Origin: Luteococcus peritonei
GTDB lineage: Bacteria > Actinomycetota > Actinomycetes > Propionibacteriales > Propionibacteriaceae
DNA length: 64,000 bases
Direction: 5' to 3'
Assembly: GCF_039526385.1 (NCBI RefSeq)
Contig: NZ_BAAAIX010000013.1
Location: 223,926 to 287,925, forward strand
Part shown: positions 13,229 to 21,951 of the stretch, piece by piece
How the letters are laid out: every line of letters begins with the position of its first letter
Numbering within the stretch: position 1 is the first letter of the stretch
Notes under the pieces: generated by a model
Databases searched by the model: none
Told to the model about the DNA's origin: nothing
The model's input: the letters and a program-made list of their open reading frames with translations, nothing else
Translations under genes and position numbers: made by a program

Positions 13229-13498
13229 TGTCATGTCCGGGCGGTCCGGGAGCCACCTGGCCTTTGGGCGCTTGCCCCGTGTGTCCACGTTGGCATTCGG
13301 TGGTCCGCCCCGGCATAAATTAGGTCAATTGTCCAACCCTGAAGTCCGTCCCCTCGATCGCGGATTCGGGCCGAAATCGACGATTTCCTGGATCGGCGTC
13401 GTGGTTTTCAGGGTTGGCCGTCCGCAGCGCGAGGATCGCCCTCTGGTCAGCCGCGGATCGCCCGGGTAGGTCGGTGGACCGCCAGCGGCAGTGTCGGG
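13229..13498. other. gene-free stretch between clpC and the DUF559 gene
   Basis: No supportable gene. It holds one 81-bp repeat (13335-13415) and about 80 bp of unique DNA before the second copy. The preceding flank GGTCAATTGTCC (13323-13334) is shared with copy 2. Confidence 0.6.
13335..13415 (+). repeat. 81-bp palindromic repeat, copy 1
   Basis: Begins AACCCTGAA and ends TTCAGGGTT, a perfect 9-bp terminal inverted repeat; the interior is partly self-complementary (CGATCG/CGATT-type blocks). It is flanked on the left by GGTCAATTGTCC. About four fifths of positions match copy 2 (13509-13589), with exactly the same length. No coding function is evident for this copy. Confidence 0.85.
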
Positions 13499-14476
13499 TC
13501 AATTGTCCAACCCTGAAATCCGTCCCCTCGATCGTGGATTCGGGCCGAAATCGTCGAATTCCGCGATCGACGGCGCGACTTTCAGGGTTCGGGCGCCGCC
13601 ACCAGCCGCCGTGAGGCGGGAGGCCTGACGATGGGCGGCCCGCAGCAGCCGCAGCAGCGCCTCCTCGTCGTCGAGCATCTGCCAGGTGATCGGCAGGTAG
13701 ACCCAGCCCGCCGCCACCAGGTCGGCGATCCGCCGATTGTCGCCCAGGAAGCTCTGCCGGTTGCCGTGGAAGGTCCACGACATCGCCTCCAGCACCAGGG
13801 GCACGTCGTCGAAGGCCACGTCGGGGAAGACCAGTCGCCCGTCCAGGCTGATGGCGCGGTTGGCGCTCCAGCGTGTGAAGCCGTGGCCTCGCAGGAAGGA
13901 GTGCAGCCGTCGCTCCAGCTGCGACCACGGGTTGCTGCGGCTCGCCTCCACCACCGCCCGACGCCGGGCGTGCCCGCGTCCGGCCGGCATGTCGGCCAGC
14001 GCTGCCTGCAACTGTTCGAGCGAGACCGCACCCCGACGCAGCGCCTCGTCGATCGCCTGGCCCTCGTCCTGTGCTGCCAGCCAGACAGCGGTCCAGGCCG
14101 GATGGGTGAGCGGCACGCCGTGCTCGAGCACCCAGTGCTCCGGTGGCCGGGTGCGGTGCGCCAGCAGCCAGCCTGCCGCTCGTGGCGTGCCGGCGGTGTG
14201 CGCCTCCAGCATGGTGACGGGGGCCTGCGGCCAGTAGCTCAACCGTGCCGCGGCCAGGCCGGCGAGCACGGCATCGGGTCGCCAGGCGTGCAACGCCTTC
14301 ACCCGCGTCTCAAAGTCCTGCCCGGCACCGGCCGGCACCAGGATCCCGGGCAGGGGACTGCTGAGCTCGCCCCGGCGGTGCAGCCAGTCAAGCGAACCAG
14401 CCAGATCGGGATGCTCGGCGCGGCGCACCACGCCGTGCTCGGCCACCAGTGTGCGAACGGCGGTGGAATTCCTCAT
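13499..14476 (-). CDS. DUF559-type nuclease-fold protein with repeat-derived C-terminus
   Basis: 325-residue protein. The N-terminal third resembles the winged-helix/AbiEi-like region often found before DUF559; the C-terminal part (about residues 215-295) fits the Vsr/PD-(D/E)xK-like DUF559 domain, with FPDVAFDDVPLVLEAMSW followed by GDNRR and a conserved W..LPITW strand. Whether it has nuclease activity is unknown. The final 30 residues after GGGARTL are encoded by an 81-bp repeat element and are unlikely to belong to the original fold. It is divergent from the 5'-nucleotidase gene and has a DnaA-box pair in the shared upstream region. ATG start at 14476. Confidence 0.7.
   Translation of the reverse strand: MRNSTAVRTLVAEHGVVRRAEHPDLAGSLDWLHRRGELSSPLPGILVPAGAGQDFETRVKALHAWRPDAVLAGLAAARLSYWPQAPVTMLEAHTAGTPRAAGWLLAHRTRPPEHWVLEHGVPLTHPAWTAVWLAAQDEGQAIDEALRRGAVSLEQLQAALADMPAGRGHARRRAVVEASRSNPWSQLERRLHSFLRGHGFTRWSANRAISLDGRLVFPDVAFDDVPLVLEAMSWTFHGNRQSFLGDNRRIADLVAAGWVYLPITWQMLDDEEALLRLLRAAHRQASRLTAAGGGARTLKVAPSIAEFDDFGPNPRSRGRISGLDN
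13509..13589 (+). repeat. 81-bp palindromic repeat, copy 2 (inside DUF559 gene)
   Basis: Same ends, length and left flank as copy 1. On the minus strand this copy supplies roughly the last 30 codons and the stop codon of the DUF559 gene, so the element has probably inserted into or become part of that gene. Confidence 0.85.
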
Positions 14477-14528
14477 GCTCTTGACTCTTGATGCGGGGCG
14501 CCTGGATTTCTCACCTGGTTCGCAAAGC

Positions 14529-14554
14529 TGTGGACAGCCACGACCTGTGGACAA
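14529..14554 (-). promoter_or_regulatory. pair of DnaA-box-like sites
   Basis: TGTGGACAG at 14529-14537 (one mismatch) and TGTGGACAA at 14546-14554 (reverse of TTGTCCACA, exact consensus) lie 17 bp apart in the same orientation, between two divergent genes. A similar pair stands upstream of hemL. Confidence 0.5.
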
Positions 14555-14669
14555 CAGGTGGTTCCCGCCAACGAGCGGGGAACTCTGGACGGCTCCCGCG
14601 CCGGGCTCATAGGTTGTCTGCCAAGGCCACGTCCACGGCGGACGGGCCACCCCACTGCAAGGAGCACCA

Positions 14670-16454
<1,785 letters not shown>

Positions 16455-16471
16455 GCTCGACCACACCGACG

Positions 16472-16505
16472 GCGAGGGCGGCATCCTGCGGGGTGCCGCC
16501 CTCGC
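16472..16505. terminator. terminator between converging genes
   Basis: A perfect 12-bp GC stem (GCGAGGGCGGCA with its complement) lies 18 bases after the phosphatase stop and 61 bases from the end of the opposing gene. Confidence 0.65.
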
Positions 16506-16566
16506 GCCGTTCCATCACGGTGACCGGGGACCGCGGTGGGCTCCGAGTCGGTGCCTCCGGTGTGCC

Positions 16567-17520
16567 TCAGCGACGGGCCAGGCGGGCGGTGATGCGCCGC
16601 AGCTGCGCCTGCAGCCAGTCGACGTCGAGCTGGTCGCCGCGGGCGGCGTGGCGGGTGCCGGCCAGCACCAGGCGCAGCAGGTCGTAGAGGTCGACGCGGG
16701 CCTGCTCCTGCTCGGTGAGCGGACCGCGGTTCCAGCCGGCCAGCAGGGCGGTGCGGTCGTCGGGGTGCAGCAGTCCGGAGAAGCCGGCCTCCATCAGCTC
16801 GTCGCCCCAGAAGCCGTGCGAGTGGCCCACCAGGCCGGCCAGCCGGCCGTCGTGCACCAGCGCCTCGTCCGGCCACAGCGTCCAGCCGCAGTAGTGCGGC
16901 TCGGTGACCTCGTCGAGGGCATCGGAGCTGGTCAGCAGCAGGTGGTGCACTGTGTCGGGGTCCAGGCCGAGCGGCGCGGCATGGCGTTGGGCGTCCGCCA
17001 GGGCGTCCTCGGTGATGCCGCTGAAGGCATCGCGCCAGGAGTCCAGCCCGGGCTGCAGGAAGCGGCCGAAACCCTCGCCGGTGATCTGGGCCAGCTCCCG
17101 GTTGGCGCGCCCCACCTGGCGCAGCAGCTGGTCGCGCTGGGCCTCGGGGGCCTCGTCGAGCTCGACGCCCTCGATCCAGGACATGCAGAACCACTCCGCC
17201 CCCACCAGCTCGTGGCTGTCGTCGTGGAAGTGCATCACCGGAACCGGGACGTCGGTGTGCTCGGCGATCATGGGCAGCGCCTCCACCTCGGCGGTGATCA
17301 GGTCTGCCTCGTCGGTGAGCAGCGGCACCTCGGGCGGGGGAGGGATCTTGATGACCACCTGCTGGCCGTTGGAGAGCGTCGCCAGGTGCACGTCGTGCAG
17401 CTCGGAGGGCAGCTCGACGCTGAACTCGTCGGCGGTGGGGGCCCAGACCGAACCGTAGGCACGACGCAGCATCCGGCGCAGTGTGGCGCGGTCCGGGGAG
17501 GTGTTCTCGGGCTGCTGCAT
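16567..17520 (-). CDS. aminoglycoside-phosphotransferase-fold protein, probable pseudokinase
   Basis: 317 residues of the APH/choline-kinase fold. The N-lobe Lys is visible (QQVVIKIPPP) and the hinge region has EWFCMSWIEGVEL. In active members the catalytic loop reads HGDxxxxN and the Mg motif D-W. Here the equivalent region is CGWTLWPDEALVHDGRL followed by GLVGHSHGFWGDE: the catalytic Asp, the Asn and the metal Asp are all replaced. The protein therefore probably binds a ligand or nucleotide without phosphotransfer, or uses another chemistry. Conventional annotation would be 'phosphotransferase'; nothing supports antibiotic resistance. Divergent from the rhomboid gene. Confidence 0.75.
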   Translation of the reverse strand: MQQPENTSPDRATLRRMLRRAYGSVWAPTADEFSVELPSELHDVHLATLSNGQQVVIKIPPPPEVPLLTDEADLITAEVEALPMIAEHTDVPVPVMHFHDDSHELVGAEWFCMSWIEGVELDEAPEAQRDQLLRQVGRANRELAQITGEGFGRFLQPGLDSWRDAFSGITEDALADAQRHAAPLGLDPDTVHHLLLTSSDALDEVTEPHYCGWTLWPDEALVHDGRLAGLVGHSHGFWGDELMEAGFSGLLHPDDRTALLAGWNRGPLTEQEQARVDLYDLLRLVLAGTRHAARGDQLDVDWLQAQLRRITARLARR

Positions 17521-17597
17521 GGGGCCCCTGTCGACGGGTGGAAGGTGCCCAGCCTAGCCCTGCACCTCACAGCGGGCTCTTGGGCTGAAGACCTACT

Positions 17598-18557
17598 GTG
17601 GGCCGGGTGAGTGAATGGACCCGCAGTGCCCCCCAGCAGCCCGAGCCGCACCTGCCGTCCGCGCCCTCGACCCAGCCTGATTTCACCGCGCCCCAGCAGA
17701 CCTGGCCTGGTCACGCGTCGAGCCCCGCGGGCTTCGCGTCGACCACCCCGGGTGGCCAGCAGGTGCCCCAGGACCCTGCGCAGTACCCCGGTGCCGGGTA
17801 TCCCAGCCCGCAGTTCTCCGCCCCCCAGCAGGAGCCCTACCAGGTGCAGGCCCAGCCGCTGGCTTCGGATCCGGTCTCCCGCACCCGGCCGCGTCCCCAG
17901 CTGGCCGTGGTCACCTGGACCATCATCGCGCTGTGCGTGGCCACCTGGCTGGGGGAGCTGATGCTGCCCGGCTTCTACGAGCAGGTGGCCCTGAGCCCCG
18001 CGCTGGGCGAGCACGAGCCGTGGCGCTTCATCACCTCCGCCTTCGCGCACTCCCGCTTCGGCATCACCCACATCGCCTTCAACATGCTGGCGCTCTACTC
18101 GGTGGGTCGCAGCCTGGAACTCTCGTTGGGACGGGCGCGTTTCGCGGCGCTCTACCTGGTCAGCGCCCTGGCCGGGGGAGTGGGCTTCGTGCTGCTGGCC
18201 TTCCCGGGCTCGGCCACCAACCCGCTGGGCGTGAACTGGAGCACGGGCGTGGTGGGTGCTTCGGGCGCGGTCTTCGGGCTGTTCGGCGCCATGGTGGTGC
18301 TCTACCGCCATGCCGGCGTCTCGATGCAGTCGCTGGGGATCGTGCTGGCGCTGAACGCCCTGATCTCCTTCACGGTGCCCGGCATCGCCTGGCAGAGCCA
18401 CCTGGGTGGCTTCCTGGCGGGTCTGGTCACCGGCTGGCTGATGCTGAGCAGCACCAAGGCCACCTGGCGAGGCAAGCCCGACCGGACCTGGCTGTGGGTG
18501 GCTGCGGTGACCGCTGCACTCGTGCTGATGCTGGTGGTCAAGTACGTCGTCAGCTGA
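17598..18557 (+). CDS. rhomboid-family intramembrane serine protease
   Basis: 319 residues. The first 95 or so are a Pro/Gln/Ser-rich cytoplasmic extension; six or seven membrane segments follow. The catalytic serine sits in GASGAVFGL and the catalytic histidine in WQSHLGGFLAG on a later helix; the WRFITSAFAHS and HIAFNMLAL segments are the usual L1 loop and helix 2 motifs. GTG start at 17598, with another in-frame GTG at 17607. Substrates are unknown. It is transcribed alone and ends in a hairpin. Confidence 0.92.
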   Translation: MGRVSEWTRSAPQQPEPHLPSAPSTQPDFTAPQQTWPGHASSPAGFASTTPGGQQVPQDPAQYPGAGYPSPQFSAPQQEPYQVQAQPLASDPVSRTRPRPQLAVVTWTIIALCVATWLGELMLPGFYEQVALSPALGEHEPWRFITSAFAHSRFGITHIAFNMLALYSVGRSLELSLGRARFAALYLVSALAGGVGFVLLAFPGSATNPLGVNWSTGVVGASGAVFGLFGAMVVLYRHAGVSMQSLGIVLALNALISFTVPGIAWQSHLGGFLAGLVTGWLMLSSTKATWRGKPDRTWLWVAAVTAALVLMLVVKYVVS

Positions 18558-18575
18558 TCCCTGACCCTGACTCCT

Positions 18576-18602
18576 GGAGCCCCGGCCTGGTGCCGGGGCT
18601 CC
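18576..18602 (+). terminator. terminator after the rhomboid gene
   Basis: GGAGCCCCGGC pairs perfectly with GCCGGGGCTCC around a five-base loop, 19 bases after the stop. Confidence 0.7.
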
Positions 18603-18728
18603 GTGCTGTCCGCGGGTGCGCACGGAGCGTGAAGCTGAAGACGCCCTGAACATAAAACGGTTTAGCATGGAGTACGTCTATGACTTCTTGCATAGTCGAA
18701 GGGTCGGCGGAGGAATCCGCGGGCGGCA

Positions 18729-18889
18729 CTGGTCGCAGGCGTCATCCCCCGAGGCGTGGCCGACCAGCGCCGCGGGTGCATGCCGCGTTCGCCCTAAGCG
18801 GCATGGGTCCGGCTGACTGCAGCGCCATCCCCCGAGGCGCGAAGGGTCGGCACCACAGCCCAGGGCCGGAGCCGTGCTCCGGCCCTGGG
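18729..18889 (+). ncRNA. 6C-like small RNA, upstream copy (C5 loops)
   Basis: No supportable protein. Two hairpins expose runs of five C: 18729-18767 (CTGGTCG/CGACCAG stem, loop containing TCATCCCCCGAGG) and 18822-18840 (GCGCC/GGCGC stem, loop ATCCCCCGA). They are followed by a 14-bp perfect terminator stem at 18859-18889. This is the architecture of the actinobacterial 6C RNA family: two stems with C-rich loops, then a terminator. The 5' end is not determined; transcription could start anywhere from about 18670. A second, clearer copy lies 170 bp downstream. The family call is from structure by eye, not from a covariance model. Confidence 0.5.
18859..18889 (+). terminator. terminator of the upstream 6C-like RNA
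   Basis: CCCAGGGCCGGAGC pairs with GCTCCGGCCCTGGG around CGT. It has no protein gene in front of it, which supports a non-coding transcript ending here. Confidence 0.65.
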
Positions 18890-19060
18890 GTCGTTGTGGG
18901 CTGGGTGCGCGTGGTCCGTCCACGAACCTGTTTGAAAGCTGAATAGTCTGACGGACGGCTGAACAGAGCGCCCGGTGAATTCCCCGTGAACGCATTCCCG
19001 TGGCAGGGGGAGTCGAGCCATCGCACCAATTCCTGCGACTGCCACAACTGGATTTCGGCT

Positions 19061-19221
19061 CCGCACAGGCTCCCCCCGAGGTCGCCGCGGCACCGAGCTG
19101 GACGCCACACTCCCCCCGAGGTGGGGCGTCCACCCCTCCCGCGAGGCGGGGCCACATCCCCCCGAGGCGGCCCCCTTGGCGGGGAGAAAGAAGGGCCGAA
19201 GATTCGTCTTCGGCCCTTCTT
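19061..19221 (+). ncRNA. 6C-like small RNA, downstream copy (C6 loops)
   Basis: Three successive stems present CCCCCC followed by GAG. The first, 19061-19090 (CCGC/GCGG plus GGC/GCC), is weak. The second, 19099-19132, has stem TGGACG/CGTCCA, then CCAC/GTGG, then the loop ACTCCCCCCGAG. The third, 19148-19174, has stem GGGGCC/GGCCCC with the C6 run in its loop. A 15-bp perfect terminator with a TTCG tetraloop closes the unit. In mycobacteria the 6C RNA (B11) binds G-rich sites near start codons through these loops, repressing translation. The exact 5' end is unknown. Confidence 0.6.
19188..19221 (+). terminator. TTCG-capped terminator of the downstream 6C-like RNA
   Basis: AAGAAGGGCCGAAGA pairs perfectly with TCTTCGGCCCTTCTT around TTCG, one of the most stable hairpins in the window; it ends 47 bp before the next start codon. 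Confidence 0.8.
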
Positions 19222-19267
19222 GCGTGTCCGCGCGGCCACCGCGCCACGGGGAAATAAGGTGCGCATC

Positions 19268-19834
19268 ATGGGGCTGAGGCTTGTCGGCTGGGGGCTGGTG
19301 GCGGTGCTGGTGGACCTGCGCCTCAATGGCTTTGACGTCCTCCCCGACGTGGTGGGCTGGGGCCTGGTCCTGGCTGGGCTGTGGGCCCTGGCGTCGTTGG
19401 CGGTCGATTTCGCCCGCGCTCGGCTGGCCGCTCTGCTGGGGCTGGTGGCCGCGGGGATCGAACTCGGCCTGTTCTTCAGCGAAGGACGCTACCCGGTGGC
19501 GGAGTCGCTGGCCGGGGTCGTCGTCACCACCTGCACCCTGGCCTGCGGCTGGTTCCTGCTGCACGGGGTGGCGCGACGGGCCCGGGCGGTGGCCCCGGGT
19601 GCGGTGGAGCGGTCGTTGGTGCTGGCGCACCGGTTGCTGGCAGTCTTCGGTCTTCTGCTGGCCGGCGAGATGGTGGGACTGGTGATCGCGATGACCGGGC
19701 GCGAGCTGAACCTCACACTGAGCGGGCCGGGTGCCCTGGTGGTGGTCTTCGTGGGGATCGTGCTGCTGGTGGTGGCCGTCCAGCTGGTGCTCTTCTGCTT
19801 CGCGCATGCCGACGAGCCGTGGCTGGCAGCCTGA
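19268..19834 (+). CDS. conserved-type membrane protein, function unknown
   Basis: 188-residue protein with about five hydrophobic helices. The N-terminal DLRLNGFDVLPDVVGW stretch resembles a motif shared by small actinobacterial membrane proteins of unknown function. Nothing catalytic is visible. The ATG at 19268 is chosen because it lies just after the RNA terminator, with GGGGAAATAAGG upstream as a plausible ribosome-binding region. Confidence 0.75.
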   Translation: MGLRLVGWGLVAVLVDLRLNGFDVLPDVVGWGLVLAGLWALASLAVDFARARLAALLGLVAAGIELGLFFSEGRYPVAESLAGVVVTTCTLACGWFLLHGVARRARAVAPGAVERSLVLAHRLLAVFGLLLAGEMVGLVIAMTGRELNLTLSGPGALVVVFVGIVLLVVAVQLVLFCFAHADEPWLAA

Positions 19835-19877
19835 GCCGGGGGGCGTCCTGCTGCTGGCACCCGTGCCCCAGCGCGGC

Positions 19878-20501
19878 TCAGGCCCTGACGACGGCGTCGG
19901 CGCGCTCGCGGGTGCTGGAGGCCAGGCGGGCGTTGTGGCCGTCGGTGCCCTGGGTGGCGCGCAGCAGCGCCTGCTCGCGATCGCGGCCGTAGCGGATGTG
20001 GCGTGCCACCAGGCGCTCGAGGCGGACCTCCTCACCCGGGTCGGCGAACCAGACCTCGTCGCACAGCTCGCGCACCCGGTGCCAGGGCGGTGAGTCGACC
20101 AGGAGGTAGTTGCCCTCCGTGATGACCAGGCGCGTGGCGGGGCTGACCTCGACAGCGCCGGCGATGGCGTCCTCCACCTCACGCCGGAACTCCGGCGCCC
20201 AGACGGTCTCGTCGCCCTGCTCGCGGATCCGTTGCAGCAGGGCGATGTAGCCGTGCGCGTCGAAGGTGTCGATGGCGCCCTTGCGCCCCACCTGGCCGCG
20301 CGCCATGAGCGTCGAGTGGGCCAGGTGGAAGCCATCCATGCCCACCACCACGCTCCCGGGGATCGCGCTGACCAGCGCCGACGAGAGGTGCGACTTGCCC
20401 GCTCCCGGCGCCCCGGCGATCCCGAGGATGACACGGCCGGGGCGATGGTTCAGCAGCTGCCGGGCTCGCTCGATGGCCTGGTCGGCGGTGAGGGTGGTCA
20501 T
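19878..20501 (-). CDS. P-loop nucleoside/metabolite kinase (uridine/pantothenate kinase-like), coupled to restriction gene
   Basis: 207 residues. Walker A is GIAGAPGAGKS near residue 26, the Asp-containing GMDGFHLAH follows at about 54, and TEGNYLLV near 133 is the strand-4 motif of uridine kinase-like and PanK/PRK-like kinases. The lid is Arg-rich (RLVARHIRYGRDRE). The substrate cannot be read from the sequence; related proteins are annotated as nucleoside or sugar kinases. The start codon overlaps the stop of the AspBHI-like gene (ATGA), so the two are translationally coupled. Confidence 0.8.
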   Translation of the reverse strand: MTTLTADQAIERARQLLNHRPGRVILGIAGAPGAGKSHLSSALVSAIPGSVVVGMDGFHLAHSTLMARGQVGRKGAIDTFDAHGYIALLQRIREQGDETVWAPEFRREVEDAIAGAVEVSPATRLVITEGNYLLVDSPPWHRVRELCDEVWFADPGEEVRLERLVARHIRYGRDREQALLRATQGTDGHNARLASSTRERADAVVRA

Positions 20502-21799
20502 GGACGACGAGTCTGCCGCAGCAGCGGGCTCTCCAGCTCCGGGGCCACCACCTCGGGATCGGGGAAGTTCACGTCGACATGGGTCTGGCCCTGTTCTGGT
20601 CCGGACATCGGGTACTTCTGCTGCAGGTGCGCGAGCAGCGCGGCGGGCGTGCGAATCCCTTCGTCGCGCAGGACGTCGATGATGTCGCGGCCGGTGATGA
20701 AGACCACGGGGTGGCCGTCCTCGCGGACCTCTCGGTAGGCCTGGTCGTTGATGAAGGAGGTCGTGACGAAGACCCCGAAGTCGCGGTGCTTGATGCGTGA
20801 GATGAGGCGAGCGACCTCGCGCACGCCCACCGAATTGCTGAACGGGGCGTAGCACTTCGCCTCCAGGGCGAAGGAGATGGCGACGGGATCGCTCTTGGGT
20901 CCCACCATGTAGGCCCCCACGGCATCACGACCGCCGTCGCGGCTCGGCCGGGTGATGTCCACCTGGCCCACGTGGTCGTCCGATGCGAGCCAGGTGTCCA
21001 CCGCGAAGTTCTCGAACTGGTGCGGGTCGGGTGAGAAGTGCGCATGGATCATGCCCAGCAGTTCGCGATCTGCCTCCCGGGCCGGCAGTTGCTCGGCCCT
21101 GCTCCGTACATTGAGTGTCCGAGGTGCTTCCAGGGGCTCGTAGATGCGCCCCTTGACCCAGCGATTCCAGGGTGCCGGGCATCCTGCTCCCAACGGCCTA
21201 CCGGCCAGCACCTCGTTGATCCAGGCGCGCGGCAGTTGGTCCACCTTGAGCACTGTGAAATGGCTGCGGTAGTTCTGGAATCGGTGCTCCTGGGTGGTCC
21301 GCCAGACCGCGACCAGTTCCTCTTCAGGGGACAGGCGGGGCGAGCCGGGAGCCAGCAGGCCACGAAATCGGACATCGCGTCCGTTGCCGGTCTTTTCGAA
21401 GAGCAGGATCGGGGGGACCCGCAGACGGCTCTCGGGGCCCTCTTGTGACCACGCGAAGATGTCGCGCAGCAGCGCATTTCCGGCTCTTCGCGTGTCGTGG
21501 AGCGCGCGGCCGGGGCTGCGGTTGTCCCCGTAATAGGTGAAGTCACCGGTCACCGGATCCAGGAAGTCCGGCCAGTCCGTCTCCCTGCCGGAGGTGTAGA
21601 GCACCACGAGCCGCACCGACTGCTGCAGCGGGCTGCCGGCATAACGAAATCCGCCCTGGTTTCCGACCGGGAGCAGTTTCGCGAGAGGATCATCCCCGGC
21701 ATTGCCTCGGCTGCCGCCGGAATAGGTCGCCTCCAGGACGAGGTCGGCGTCGCCCAGTGCGTCGAAGGGCACGGCTCGGATCTCGGGGCGCGGGGTCAT
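20498..21799 (-). CDS. AspBHI-like modification-dependent (5mC) restriction endonuclease
   Basis: 433 residues in two parts. Residues 1-210 match the AspBHI-type N-terminal SRA-like domain that reads modified cytosine: GNAGDDPLAKLLP, then NQGGFRY, YTSGRETDWPD and FTYYGDNRSPG with LHDT. The C-terminal part is an Mrr-type nuclease domain with FENFAV, the DGGRD motif and FALEAKCYAP (D...ExK catalytic set). Such enzymes cut DNA carrying methyl- or hydroxymethylcytosine and act as type IV restriction against modified phage or plasmid DNA. The ATG at 21799 is selected because AspBHI-type domains begin close to this point. No methylase is adjacent, as expected for type IV. Confidence 0.85.
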   Translation of the reverse strand: MTPRPEIRAVPFDALGDADLVLEATYSGGSRGNAGDDPLAKLLPVGNQGGFRYAGSPLQQSVRLVVLYTSGRETDWPDFLDPVTGDFTYYGDNRSPGRALHDTRRAGNALLRDIFAWSQEGPESRLRVPPILLFEKTGNGRDVRFRGLLAPGSPRLSPEEELVAVWRTTQEHRFQNYRSHFTVLKVDQLPRAWINEVLAGRPLGAGCPAPWNRWVKGRIYEPLEAPRTLNVRSRAEQLPAREADRELLGMIHAHFSPDPHQFENFAVDTWLASDDHVGQVDITRPSRDGGRDAVGAYMVGPKSDPVAISFALEAKCYAPFSNSVGVREVARLISRIKHRDFGVFVTTSFINDQAYREVREDGHPVVFITGRDIIDVLRDEGIRTPAALLAHLQQKYPMSGPEQGQTHVDVNFPDPEVVAPELESPLLRQTRRP

Positions 21800-21874
21800 G
21801 GTTCCCAGGGTGGCACGAGGCAGGCACATTCCCAGGGAGGCGAGGAAGTCGGGTGAACAAGTTAACGTCTCGGC

Positions 21875-21892
21875 TGATAAGACCAATTATCA
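21875..21892. promoter_or_regulatory. TGATAA-N6-TTATCA palindrome between divergent genes
   Basis: Perfect 6-bp inverted repeat with a six-base spacer in the AT-rich divergent intergenic region, 76 bp from the restriction gene start and 60 bp from the transporter start. It could be an operator for either gene; no regulator gene is adjacent. Confidence 0.3.
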
Positions 21893-21951
21893 CCATGTGA
21901 GACTCGGGGCGTAGCGTCGAAGGGTTCTCTTCCACGACCCGGAGACCTTCC

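Noticed and set aside
14529..14554. Chromosomal replication origin
   Set aside because: Only two boxes and no dnaA, dnaN or AT-rich unwinding region nearby.
16567..17520. Aminoglycoside resistance kinase
   Set aside because: The catalytic Asp, Asn and metal Asp motifs of APH enzymes are missing, and the context is housekeeping.
19878..21799. Complete restriction-modification system
   Set aside because: No methyltransferase or specificity gene is adjacent; the nuclease is of the modification-dependent type that does not need one.
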